Of a DNA stretch of 13,763 nt, positions 1-6,875 are shown in pieces (position 1 is the first letter of the stretch; each line of letters starts with the position of its first letter). Source of the stretch: JAXMAR01 sp046350295 (lineage in GTDB: Bacteria > Planctomycetota > Planctomycetia > Gemmatales > Gemmataceae); the NCBI GenBank assembly GCA_046350295.1, contig JAXMAR010000079.1:1-13763 (forward strand), in the 5' to 3' direction. The notes beneath the pieces are model-generated. The model did no database searches, was not told the origin of the DNA, and worked only from the letters and a program-made list of their open reading frames with translations. The position numbers and the translations under genes are program-made.

Positions 1-1532
1 ACGCGCAGGTCTTTTCCCTTGATCGCCTCCAGCTTTTTGGCGTCGAGAAACGACACCTTGTCCCCCCGAGCCACCGCGAGCAGGCCCTCCTCACCCCCCA
101 GCGCCAGAGCCGTGATGCGCCCCCCGCCCGCCGGCCACCCGGCCGGCTCCTTCTGCCTGCCTTTGAGCTGGTCGAATAGTCGCAGCTCCTGATCGCGGAC
201 GGCGAAAATCTTTCCGTCTGCCGTGACGACGGCGCGCTCTCCTTCTCCGACTTCCTCCGCCTTGCCGAGGGCCTTGGCGTCGAAACGGTAGATCTGACCG
301 CGCGAACTCATGAGAATCCACTTGCCGTCGCCGGAAAAGTGCAGGCCATCCGCCGAGCCGGGCGCCTCGACCTTCGCCTTCTCGCTCTTCGTCGCCAGGT
401 CCCAGAGGATGAGCTTCTCGACCGGCCCGCCCAGGCCGATCGCCAGCGTTTCGCCATCGGGAGAGAAGGCGACGGAGTTGGGCGTGCGAAACTCGTCCTT
501 GACGCTCACCAGGGCGATTTGCTTCCCCCCCGGGTATTCGCTCACGATGAGGTTGCCGTCCCGGCCGACGGTCGCGACCATGTCCCCCTTGGCGGAGATG
601 GCGATGCCTTCGATGTCTTCCGTATGCCCGCCGAAGCCCCCCGTGGAGCCCTTGGGACGCACGTCCGGCACGTCGCCGACGATCTTGAACGAGTCGTAGA
701 TCTTCTGAACGTACGCCTCGTACGAGCTGTCGCTCGGGGTGCGCGCCACGATCACGAACAGCCGCTGCTTGAACATGAGGGCGCGGGCGCGGAGCGTCCC
801 CTTGTCCGACTCGACCGTGATCTGCGCGGCGATCAGGCCGGGCGAGACTTGCCAGGCGTCCTTGCGCCCCTTGCTGCGAACCCCCTTCTCCATGTTCATC
901 AGGACTTCCAATTCCGCCTCGACCTGACCGTGCGGCCCCGCCTTGATCAGTTCGGGCGGAATATCGGAGTAACTCGCCAGATACAGCTGGCCCAGGCTCG
1001 AATAGTCGCATTTGAACAGGTTGACCGTCACCGGCCCGGCCACCTGCGTCATCGGCTTCGGCTCTCCCGGCAGCAAGACTTCAAAGGCGCCTTCCTTGGA
1101 GGTGAAGGTCTTGAGATCCGGCACTCGCTCACGGAAGAAGAACCACCACACCGCAAGAGCGCCCAGGCACAGAGCCACCACGAACGCCCCTTGCGCGACC
1201 TTCATGCCCACCGACGACTTCGCCGGCGTCTGCTTGCGCCGGCGCGGCGGCTCGTCCTCGGCCTCGGCCGCTCGCGCTTTGTGGCGCGGCGCCGGCGCCT
1301 CGTCGTCTTCATCCTCTTTCTCAGGCGCCGGTCGGCGCGGCGGCGGAGCGGGGCCCTTACGCACGGCCGCTGCCGGCTTGGGCGGCGGCGCCGCTTCCTG
1401 AATCGCTTCCTCGTCGGCCTTTGGAATGGCGAGAATCGAGCCGCAGCCGGGGCATTTCATCCTCTTCCCGGCCGCCTCGTCCTTCACCTTGAACGCTTTG
1501 CCACAGTCCTGACACTTGACGCTGATGGGCAT
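1..1532 (-). CDS. Zinc-ribbon, single-pass membrane, WD40-repeat protein (3' end beyond window)
   Basis: The frame is open from ATG 1532 to the left edge, giving at least 510 residues. Residues 1-33 form a small zinc ribbon with two CxxC pairs (C7/C10 and C27/C30). Residues about 40-108 are a Pro/Ala/Glu/Arg-rich linker. One hydrophobic segment at about 111-133 is the likely membrane anchor. A domain of about 150 residues follows, and after it WD40-type propeller blades, with a clear LWDLAT motif around residue 377. Zinc ribbon plus linker plus one helix plus WD40 is a layout I know from Gemmata-type planctomycetes. The ribbon would be cytoplasmic and the propeller probably outside the membrane. 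Its partner and function are unknown. The gene lies 81 bases after the DUF1501 gene on the same strand and could be read through from it. The only upstream ribosome-site hint is a weak GGGAA. Confidence 0.85.
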   Translation of the reverse strand, partial: MPISVKCQDCGKAFKVKDEAAGKRMKCPGCGSILAIPKADEEAIQEAAPPPKPAAAVRKGPAPPPRRPAPEKEDEDDEAPAPRHKARAAEAEDEPPRRRKQTPAKSSVGMKVAQGAFVVALCLGALAVWWFFFRERVPDLKTFTSKEGAFEVLLPGEPKPMTQVAGPVTVNLFKCDYSSLGQLYLASYSDIPPELIKAGPHGQVEAELEVLMNMEKGVRSKGRKDAWQVSPGLIAAQITVESDKGTLRARALMFKQRLFVIVARTPSDSSYEAYVQKIYDSFKIVGDVPDVRPKGSTGGFGGHTEDIEGIAISAKGDMVATVGRDGNLIVSEYPGGKQIALVSVKDEFRTPNSVAFSPDGETLAIGLGGPVEKLILWDLATKSEKAKVEAPGSADGLHFSGDGKWILMSSRGQIYRFDAKALGKAEEVGEGERAVVTADGKIFAVRDQELRLFDQLKGRQKEPAGWPAGGGRITALALGGEEGLLAVARGDKVSFLDAKKLEAIKGKDLR

Positions 1533-1550
1533 GATGGTTCCCTACCAAGG

Positions 1551-1613
1551 CGTGTCCGAAGGACGCGTAAGCGACGATTGGCTGGATTTCCGTCGCTCAC
1601 CCTTCCGGCTCTG
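1551..1613. repeat. Imperfect palindromic intergenic element
   Basis: The gap between the DUF1501 stop and the next gene is nearly filled by an imperfect palindrome. The core arms AGCGACG (1570-1576 with its leading A) and CGTCGCT (1591-1597) pair around a 14-base loop. The flanks TCCGAAGG (1556 onward) and CCTTCCGG (near 1601-1608) extend the symmetry with mismatches. It could act as a weak attenuator between the two minus-strand genes, or it could be one copy of a dispersed planctomycete repeat. No T-tract follows it. Confidence 0.4.
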
Positions 1614-2948
1614 CTAGCGCCAGACTTCGTCCACTGGGCTGCCGGCGCATACGAAGCGTAGCTGTCCCGTAATGTCGTACAGCTCCGCCCGTGGGTCAAC
1701 GCCCAGGCCGGTGAAAATCGTCGCCGCCAGGTCGCTGATATGGACGGGCCGCTCGCGCGGATAGGCGCCGATGCCGTCCGAGGCGCCGATCACCTCCCCG
1801 CCGCGCACGCCGCCCCCCGCCAGGACGACCGAGTAGCAGTTGCACCAGTGGTCCCGGCCGCCGACGTTGTTCGTGTTGTTCGAAAAATTGACCCCCATCC
1901 GCGGCGTGCGGCCGAACTCGCCGAGCCAGACAACCAGGACATCGTCGAGCAGACCGCGTTCGCTCAAATCTTCCAGGAGCGCGGCAAACGCCTGATCAGC
2001 GGTCGGGGCCAGCTCATTGGGGACCAGCGTGTAATGCGCGTTGTGCGTGTCCCAGCTGTTGCGCTCGACGACGGTGTGGGAGAAGACCGTGACGAAGGGC
2101 ACGCCCGCCTCGACCAGCCGCCGCGCGAGCAGCGTGCTCTGCCCCTGCATGTGCCGGCCATAGCGATTGCGAATGGCGACTGGTTCGCGTTCGAGATCGA
2201 ACGCCTCGCGGGCGCGCGGCGAGCTGAGGAGCGAGAACGCGCTCTCGTAGAGTGTCCCCATCGAGCGTGTCGCCGCCGAGCGCTCCAGCAAACGCTCGGT
2301 CGCGTCCAGCTCGCGCAACAGGCCGCGCCGGTCGTCCAGGCGAAGCGGGCCCACCCCTTCCTGCGGCGCGAAGGCGTCGATGCGGTAATCGCTCGCGCTT
2401 GGATCGGCGCCGAGGACAAAGGGATCGTATGCGGCGCCGAGGTAGCCCCCCATGAGGCCGGGCGAACGCGCCGGGCCGTTGAACGTGACGTTCGGAATGA
2501 TGACATGCGCCGGCATCGCGCGGGCGCCGGGCCGGAAGCGGGCGACGACCGAAGCGTAGTGCGGATGGTCGGTCCGTTGCGCATTGGTGCGGTTCGACAC
2601 CGCCATCGGATCGGTCGCCTCCCGACCGACGAGCGAGCAGTAGATCGCGGGGTTATGACAGCGGATGGTGTGATGGACGCCGCGCAGGATGGCGAGCTTG
2701 TCGGCGTGCTGGGCAATCCGCGGCAAGGCGTCGGTCATGCGGATGCCGGGGACGCGCGTCGCGATCGTGCGGAAGATGCCGCGAACTTCTTCAGGGGCGT
2801 CCGGCTTGGGATCGAAGGTGTCCCCTTGATACGGGCCACCGACCTGGAAAAGGATGATGCACGCCTTGGCGCGCGGCGCGACTTTGGCCGGCGGCGCGGC
2901 GGCTCTGGCGGCGAGGACGTTGAGCAGGCCGCCCGAGAACAGGGACAC
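1614..2948 (-). CDS. DUF1501 family protein, probably Tat-exported
   Basis: This is a member of the DUF1501 family (PF07394), whose fold is related to the sulfatase/alkaline phosphatase superfamily. Counting from GTG 2948 it has 444 residues, close to the usual length. Family landmarks are the QVGGPYQGDTFDPKPD stretch (35-50), SWDTHNAHY (298-306), WLGEFGRTPR (341-350) and GGRDHW (363-368); the Asp and His residues in these are the likely metal or active-site residues. The start is odd. In the same frame upstream of GTG 2948 the DNA encodes a twin-arginine signal core, SRRHFLQIGG, but the frame closes at a TGA (2999-2997) without any ATG, GTG or TTG before it. The real start may be ATT 2996, which has GGAG seven bases upstream, or a base has been lost. 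Substrate is unknown; the neighbours suggest extracellular saccharide metabolism. Confidence 0.93.
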   Translation of the reverse strand: MSLFSGGLLNVLAARAAAPPAKVAPRAKACIILFQVGGPYQGDTFDPKPDAPEEVRGIFRTIATRVPGIRMTDALPRIAQHADKLAILRGVHHTIRCHNPAIYCSLVGREATDPMAVSNRTNAQRTDHPHYASVVARFRPGARAMPAHVIIPNVTFNGPARSPGLMGGYLGAAYDPFVLGADPSASDYRIDAFAPQEGVGPLRLDDRRGLLRELDATERLLERSAATRSMGTLYESAFSLLSSPRAREAFDLEREPVAIRNRYGRHMQGQSTLLARRLVEAGVPFVTVFSHTVVERNSWDTHNAHYTLVPNELAPTADQAFAALLEDLSERGLLDDVLVVWLGEFGRTPRMGVNFSNNTNNVGGRDHWCNCYSVVLAGGGVRGGEVIGASDGIGAYPRERPVHISDLAATIFTGLGVDPRAELYDITGQLRFVCAGSPVDEVWR

Positions 2949-3023
2949 GCCGCCTATTTGCAGGAAGTGGCGGCGGGATCGCGCGCGAAGCGTAATTCAC
3001 AAACTCCGACGACCGGAGACAAC

Positions 3024-3083
3024 CCAGAGTCGACGCGCAAGCGTCGACCACAGCGTCATTCGACGCTTTCGCGTCGACTCTGG
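3024..3083. repeat. Nested inverted repeat, possible terminator or dispersed palindrome
   Basis: Arms 3024-3037 and 3070-3083 are perfect 14-base reverse complements (CCAGAGTCGACGCG). After one mismatch, 3039-3047 pairs with 3060-3068, leaving a 12-base loop. Each arm is also a hairpin by itself: the left one has an 8-bp stem with a GCAA loop (3029-3048), the right one a 6-bp stem with a TTTC loop (3061-3076). It sits 22 bases after the DUF1080 stop and just upstream of the DUF1501 start. It may end DUF1080 transcription or be a mobile or dispersed palindrome. Confidence 0.75.
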
Positions 3084-3105
3084 TGGTACTCCGACAATCG
3101 CGTTG

Positions 3106-4149
3106 TCAATCCGGCAGCGCCTGGATGCGGATGTGCCGGAACGCCGTCGCTTCCTCACCGGGGATCAGGAGGATCGGGCCGGGCACGGTGTCCTTTTCCA
3201 GTCGCTCCTCTTTCATGACGGTCTGGCCGTTGAGCCACACGGTCCCCTTCTTGTCCTTCACCGTCAGCTCCAGGCAATTCCATTCACCCGCCGGGTTGGT
3301 CGCCTTGCGGATGTCCTCCATCGACATGTGCAGCTTCGCCGGCCGGCCGCCGCCGAACTCGATCTGCGTGAATGGCTTGAAGCCGTCGCGCCATTCCAGC
3401 CGCAGCGTGAAGTTGTTGTAACGCTTCGGCGTGATGATCGCGCGGGCCTTGGCGCTCTTGGTCCACGTCCCGTCCGTCACCGCCCAGCCGGCGCCGTCGG
3501 TCCAGAGCTTCGGGTCGTCCATGTTGACAAAGCCCAGCTCCTTGATGCGGATGTTCTTGAAGTCGATGGCCGCCCCTTCCGCCTGCCAGCCGAGGTAGCC
3601 TCGCGCCGGCTTGAACGTGTCCACCTCCCAGGCCTCCTTGCCGTTGACCCAGAACTTGATCTTCTTGCCTTCGCACAGGACACGCCAGTCGTTCCACTCG
3701 CCGACCGGCTTCTGCAAGTCGGGAACGCCGGGGCCACCCTTGTAGCCCATCAGGTTGCCGCACGATTTCTCCGCCAGGTTGATCTGGTTGTTCGACGACT
3801 CCCGGCCGGTGCGGACGAAGAAGCCGCTGTTGTACCCCTTCTTGTGGGCGCGCCACTGGAAGCGGACGTCGAAATCGGTGAACTCCCACTGCGTCCCCAG
3901 GTGGGGCGAGCCGCCGCCGGAAAGCTTGATCATGCCGTCGGCCACGCTCCAGTTCTTCGGCAGCGGCGCCTTGACCTCCTTGTCGGCGTCCTTCTTCTTC
4001 TTGCCGTAGCCGAAGAAGCGCAGGCCGGAGAAGTCCTTGCCGTTAAACAGGGAGATAAAGCCATCCTTCCTCTCCTCGTCGCTCAATTCCTGGGCGGCGA
4101 GGACAGGGGTGAAGGAAACCAGGAGAACGCAGGGCAGCAAACGTCGCAT
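3106..4149 (-). CDS. DUF1080 protein with two 3-keto-disaccharide hydrolase-like domains
   Basis: This is an exported protein of 347 residues. A signal peptide covers about residues 1-19 (RRLLP, then a hydrophobic stretch ending near LAAQ). Two jelly-roll domains of the 3-keto-disaccharide hydrolase / DUF1080 family (PF06439) follow. The first is about 30-206, with FISLFNGKDFSGL (31-43), FDVRFQWR (93-100), NSGFFVR (107-113) and EWNDWRV (151-157). The second, shorter copy is about 215-345, with NFTLRLEWR (246-254) and EWNCLELTV (289-297). Known family members hydrolyse glycosidic bonds of 3-keto sugars or bind glycans; which applies here cannot be read from sequence. Upstream, GAGAGGA lies about nine bases before ATG 4149. 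The gene follows the Gfo/Idh/MocA oxidoreductase by 83 bases, a meaningful pairing because such oxidoreductases can make or use 3-keto sugars. Confidence 0.93.
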   Translation of the reverse strand: MRRLLPCVLLVSFTPVLAAQELSDEERKDGFISLFNGKDFSGLRFFGYGKKKKDADKEVKAPLPKNWSVADGMIKLSGGGSPHLGTQWEFTDFDVRFQWRAHKKGYNSGFFVRTGRESSNNQINLAEKSCGNLMGYKGGPGVPDLQKPVGEWNDWRVLCEGKKIKFWVNGKEAWEVDTFKPARGYLGWQAEGAAIDFKNIRIKELGFVNMDDPKLWTDGAGWAVTDGTWTKSAKARAIITPKRYNNFTLRLEWRDGFKPFTQIEFGGGRPAKLHMSMEDIRKATNPAGEWNCLELTVKDKKGTVWLNGQTVMKEERLEKDTVPGPILLIPGEEATAFRHIRIQALPD

Positions 4150-4201
4150 GGATGTTGATCCTCTCGGGTGTGATTTTTTGTTTGTCTGCGGGCAGAGTCT
4201 C

Positions 4202-4222
4202 CCCCGGTTCTGCGAACCGGGG
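4202..4222. repeat. Perfect 9-bp palindrome after the oxidoreductase gene
   Basis: CCCCGGTTC (4202-4210) and GAACCGGGG (4214-4222) pair perfectly around a TGC loop. The hairpin begins ten bases beyond the stop codon of the oxidoreductase gene on the minus strand. It could be a terminator, but no T-rich run follows on either strand, so a dispersed intergenic palindrome or mRNA 3'-end stabiliser fits as well. Confidence 0.6.
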
Positions 4223-4232
4223 CTAAACGAAT

Positions 4233-5240
4233 CTAGCGCTCGGCGCGTTTCGCGTTCACCTCGCGCGCCGTCTTCAACACGGTATCGAGCGTCACCGCCG
4301 CTCCGCCCTGCCGCTTGCTCTCGTCCGCCGCTTCCATGAACGCGAACATCTCGATCGTCTCCTCCACGCTCACCGGCGGCGTTCCGGTCCGGAAAAACTT
4401 GGCGATCTCGCGCACCAGCGGCTCATACCCACCGTACGACCCGGCCGGCTGAATCCCCTTGTTGCCGAAGACGACGCCGCCGTAACCGCTCATGCCTTTG
4501 CGGATACCGCGATAGGTGGCGACCCGGCCATCGCCCCACACGCCGGTGACGATGTCGATGTCCGGCGTGTGGACGCGCGTCACTTGCTTGCAGCCGGTCC
4601 CCATGATCGTGTACAGCATCTCGACGCCGTGCACACCGTACCAGAAGAGATCGGGATGATGCTTTTCGAGGCTGCACGGACTGTAGACCATGCAGCCGAG
4701 CACCTCCCCGACCTTCGGGTTCTTGCGAGCGGCCTGGATGTCCGGACTGAAACGGAGCGACGAGGCGGAGAAGACCGGCGTCTTGTGCTTCTTCGCCAGG
4801 TCGTAGATCATCAGGGCGTCGGCCAGGCTCCCCGCCACCGGCTTGTCGATGAAGCAGAGCTTGCCCGCCTTGAGGACGGGAATCACCTGCTGCAAATGCG
4901 GCCGGCCGTCGACGCTCTCCAGCAGCACCGCGTCCACCTTCGTCAGCAGCGCCTCGATGGAGTCGACGATCTCGACGTCCATCTTCCGCAGTTGCTCGGT
5001 GAATCCCTTGACGCGGTTCTTGCTCTCCGGCACATCGTCGCTGCCGCCGGGAAACGCCGCGACGACGCGGAACCCCGCCAGCTCACCCTCCGCCTTCTGA
5101 TTGTTGAAGATCTTGGTGAACGCCGGCACGTGCGACGTATCGCAGCCGATGATGCCGATGCGCATGACCTTCTTCTCCCCCGCCGACGCCTGCGAAACAC
5201 CCAGCAAAACCAACAGGCCAGCCGCAAGTAGACGCAACAT
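4233..5240 (-). CDS. Gfo/Idh/MocA family oxidoreductase with signal peptide
   Basis: This is an NAD(P)-dependent oxidoreductase of 335 residues. Residues 1-20 (LRLLAAGLLVLL, then SQASA) are a signal peptide, so the enzyme is probably exported, as is common in planctomycetes. The Rossmann start is MRIGIIGCDTSH (26-37). The catalytic EKP-type motif appears as FIDKPVAG (130-137). DLFWYGVHGVEMLY (197-210) carries the second active-site His region, and the C-terminal half matches the family's substrate domain. ATG 5240 is chosen because it starts the signal peptide and follows GGGGGA; an in-frame ATG at 5267 would add nine residues. The same frame stays open far upstream to 6434, but that stretch is antisense to the ceramidase-like gene and is not coding. 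The substrate is probably a sugar or polyol. DUF1080 and DUF1501 genes follow in the same direction. Confidence 0.93.
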   Translation of the reverse strand: MLRLLAAGLLVLLGVSQASAGEKKVMRIGIIGCDTSHVPAFTKIFNNQKAEGELAGFRVVAAFPGGSDDVPESKNRVKGFTEQLRKMDVEIVDSIEALLTKVDAVLLESVDGRPHLQQVIPVLKAGKLCFIDKPVAGSLADALMIYDLAKKHKTPVFSASSLRFSPDIQAARKNPKVGEVLGCMVYSPCSLEKHHPDLFWYGVHGVEMLYTIMGTGCKQVTRVHTPDIDIVTGVWGDGRVATYRGIRKGMSGYGGVVFGNKGIQPAGSYGGYEPLVREIAKFFRTGTPPVSVEETIEMFAFMEAADESKRQGGAAVTLDTVLKTAREVNAKRAER

Positions 5241-5273
5241 AAGTCCCCCATGCAACGACAACGCCATTCCGGT

Positions 5274-5317
5274 CCCCCTCTCCACCGCTTCGGGGGAGAG
5301 GGGCAGGGGTGAGGGGG
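5274..5317. repeat. GC-rich palindrome of the CCCTCTCC...GGAGAGGG type
   Basis: CCCCTCTCC (5275-5283) pairs with GGAGAGGGG (5295-5303). One A/G mismatch follows and then CCG/CGG (5285-5287 and 5291-5293) with a CTT loop. A G-rich tail with GGGGTGAGGGGG runs to 5317. Elements of this look are common dispersed intergenic repeats in planctomycetes and other bacteria (general knowledge). It lies inside the divergent promoter region, so it may be read into the 5' leader of the oxidoreductase mRNA. Confidence 0.65.
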
Positions 5318-5375
5318 CGGTCCTCTGCAACGACCCGGCCAACCGCCCGAAAAATCCCTCCCCAACCTGCAACAT

Positions 5376-5393
5376 CGCGGTTATGATAACGCG
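5376..5393. promoter_or_regulatory. Possible operator / -10 region in the divergent gap
   Basis: The 240-base gap between the divergent genes at 5240 and 5481 must contain both promoters. The only AT-richer spot is a near-perfect dyad, CGCGGTTATGATAACGCG, whose arms CGCG-TTAT and ATAA-CGCG differ by one inserted G. TATGAT at 5382-5387 resembles a sigma-70 -10 box pointing toward the ceramidase-like gene, but no convincing -35 box precedes it. A regulator binding here could affect both directions. This is inference. Confidence 0.3.
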
Positions 5394-5441
5394 CTCCTCC
5401 CCAAGAAACCGCAAAAACACGCCTGATTTTCCGCAGGCGAG

Positions 5442-5462
5442 CCGGGCGGCGTCAGCCCCCGG
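5442..5462. repeat. Palindromic element next to the ceramidase-like ribosome site
   Basis: CCGGG-C-GGC (5442-5450) pairs with GCCCCCGG (5455-5462) around a GTCA loop, with one bulged C. The motif, preceded by GGCGAG, resembles a palindrome I associate with Gemmata-type intergenic regions. It ends eight bases before the GGAG (5471-5474) that serves ATG 5481, so the hairpin would lie in the 5' leader and could affect translation. Confidence 0.5.
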
Positions 5463-5480
5463 AGAAACCCGGAGCAATCG

Positions 5481-6818
5481 ATGTCCCGCCTCCTCTCCTT
5501 CCTCTGCCTCCTCAGCGTCCCCGCCTTCGCCGCCGCCCAGGACTGGCAAGCCGGCCTCGCCAAAACCGTCATCACCCCCAAGGAATCCATGTGGCTCTCC
5601 GGCTACGGCGGCCGCACCAAGCCCGCCGAAGGCAAGATCAGCGACCTCCATGCCAAGGCCTGTCTCCTCAAGAGCCCCGCCGGCAAGCAGGCCCTCCTCA
5701 TCAGCCTCGACCTCGTCGGCATCGAGCGCGGCCTCTCCGACCGCATCCTCTCCCGTCTCAAGACGAAAGTCGGCCTCAATCCCGACCAGGTCATGCTCGC
5801 CTGCTCGCACACGCACTCCGGCCCCGTCGTGGGCAAGAACCTCCGCGCCATGTACTTCCTCGACGCCAAGCAGCAAAAGCTCGTCGACGACTACACCGTC
5901 TGGCTCGAAGACCGGATCGCCGCCGTCGCCGACGCCGCCCGCCGCGACCTCGCCCCGGCCCGCCTCTCCTGGGCCATCGGCTCCTGCGGCTTCGCCGTCA
6001 ACCGCCGCAACAACAAGGAGAAGGAGATCGAAACCATCATCAAGGAGCGCAAGCTGCAAGGACCGGTCGATCACGATGCCCCCGTCCTCGCCATCCACGG
6101 CAACGACGGCAAGCTGCGCGGCGTCGTCCTCGGCTACGCCTGCCACGCCACCGTCCTCTCCGGCTACGAATGGTGCGCCGACTACCCCGGCTTCGCGATG
6201 ACCAAGCTCGAAGACGACCATCCCGGCGCCGTCGCCCTCTTCTGGGCCGGCTGCGGCGGCGACCAGAACCCGCTGCCACGGCGCAGCGTCCCCCTCGCCA
6301 AGAAGTACGGCGCCGAGCTGGCCGATGCCGTGAACAAAGTCCTCGCGAAGGACATGCATCCGGTGAAGGGGGACCTGAACTTCGCCCGCAAGAACATCCC
6401 GCTCGCCTTCGACATGCTCCCCTCCCACGAGCAACTCGCCAAGGACGCGGCCGCCAAGGACAAGTACATCGCCTCCCGCGCCAAGCTCTGGCTCGACCGC
6501 CTCGCCAAGGGAGAGAAGATGCCCGAGACCTACTCCTACCCCGTCCAGCTCTGGCGCCTTGGCGACATCACCTGGGTCTCCCTCGGCGGCGAGGTGACCG
6601 TCGATTATTCGCTGCGGCTGAAGAAGGAGCTGACGCCGGGCAAGACCTGGGTGACGGCGTATGCCAACGACGTGATGGCCTACATCCCCTCACGCCGCGT
6701 GCTGAAAGAAGGCGGCTACGAAGGCGGCGGCGCCATGGTCTACTACGGCCTGCCCGCCATCTGGGGGCCGGAGGTCGAGGAGACGATCGTGCGGGCGGTG
6801 CATGAGGTGGCAAAGTAG
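5481..6818 (+). CDS. Neutral/alkaline ceramidase-like exported hydrolase
   Basis: The product (445 residues) matches the N-terminal catalytic domain family of neutral/alkaline non-lysosomal ceramidases (PF04734). A signal peptide covers about residues 1-19 (cut near AFAAAQ). The start is ATG 5481 with GGAG six bases upstream. Likely zinc ligands are in SHTHSGP (109-115), YACHATVL (219-226), GGEVTVDY (369-376) and YIPSRR (401-406). Where characterised bacterial ceramidases carry a Gly-Asp-Val-Ser-Pro motif with the reactive Ser, this protein has GCGGDQNP (257-264), so that Ser is absent. The C-terminal Ig-like domain of true ceramidases also seems to be missing. I therefore call it a zinc-dependent amidase or hydrolase of unknown substrate. 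It is transcribed away from the oxidoreductase cluster and may share control with it. Confidence 0.9.
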   Translation: MSRLLSFLCLLSVPAFAAAQDWQAGLAKTVITPKESMWLSGYGGRTKPAEGKISDLHAKACLLKSPAGKQALLISLDLVGIERGLSDRILSRLKTKVGLNPDQVMLACSHTHSGPVVGKNLRAMYFLDAKQQKLVDDYTVWLEDRIAAVADAARRDLAPARLSWAIGSCGFAVNRRNNKEKEIETIIKERKLQGPVDHDAPVLAIHGNDGKLRGVVLGYACHATVLSGYEWCADYPGFAMTKLEDDHPGAVALFWAGCGGDQNPLPRRSVPLAKKYGAELADAVNKVLAKDMHPVKGDLNFARKNIPLAFDMLPSHEQLAKDAAAKDKYIASRAKLWLDRLAKGEKMPETYSYPVQLWRLGDITWVSLGGEVTVDYSLRLKKELTPGKTWVTAYANDVMAYIPSRRVLKEGGYEGGGAMVYYGLPAIWGPEVEETIVRAVHEVAK

Positions 6819-6875
6819 TTGGCGCCAGCCAATTCGTTTCATTCATTGCAGTGGCCCACAGCTACTGAAACGAAT
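6819..6875 (+). terminator. Possible weak terminator after the ceramidase-like gene
   Basis: Directly after the stop codon is a small hairpin, TTGGC-GCCA-GCCAA (6819-6832). It is followed by a 10-base inverted repeat, ATTCGTTTCA (6832-6841) and TGAAACGAAT (6866-6875). Neither has a proper T-run. The 223 bases from 6876 to 7098, up to the next ribosome site, show no gene, RNA or clear repeat that I can recognise. Confidence 0.3.

Noticed and set aside
339..1661. Long plus-strand frame (440 residues) opposite the zinc-ribbon/WD40 gene
   Set aside because: Arg/Ala/Leu-rich product without domain motifs, fully antisense to a gene with clear zinc-ribbon and WD40 motifs; an effect of GC-rich third positions.
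1740..3218. Plus-strand frame of 492 residues opposite the DUF1501 gene
   Set aside because: Antisense to DUF1501 landmarks such as GEFGRTP; no recognisable protein.
2854..4158. Plus-strand frame of 434 residues opposite the DUF1080 gene
   Set aside because: Mirror frame of a well-supported exported protein; composition is typical of antisense GC-rich frames.
5241..6434. Upstream extension of the oxidoreductase frame to 6434
   Set aside because: The extra 398 residues are Gly/Val/Glu-rich, lie antisense to the ceramidase-like gene and precede an obvious signal peptide at 5240.
5591..6805. Second plus-strand frame (404 residues) inside the ceramidase-like gene
   Set aside because: Arg/Pro-rich, no motifs, overlaps the real frame over its whole length.
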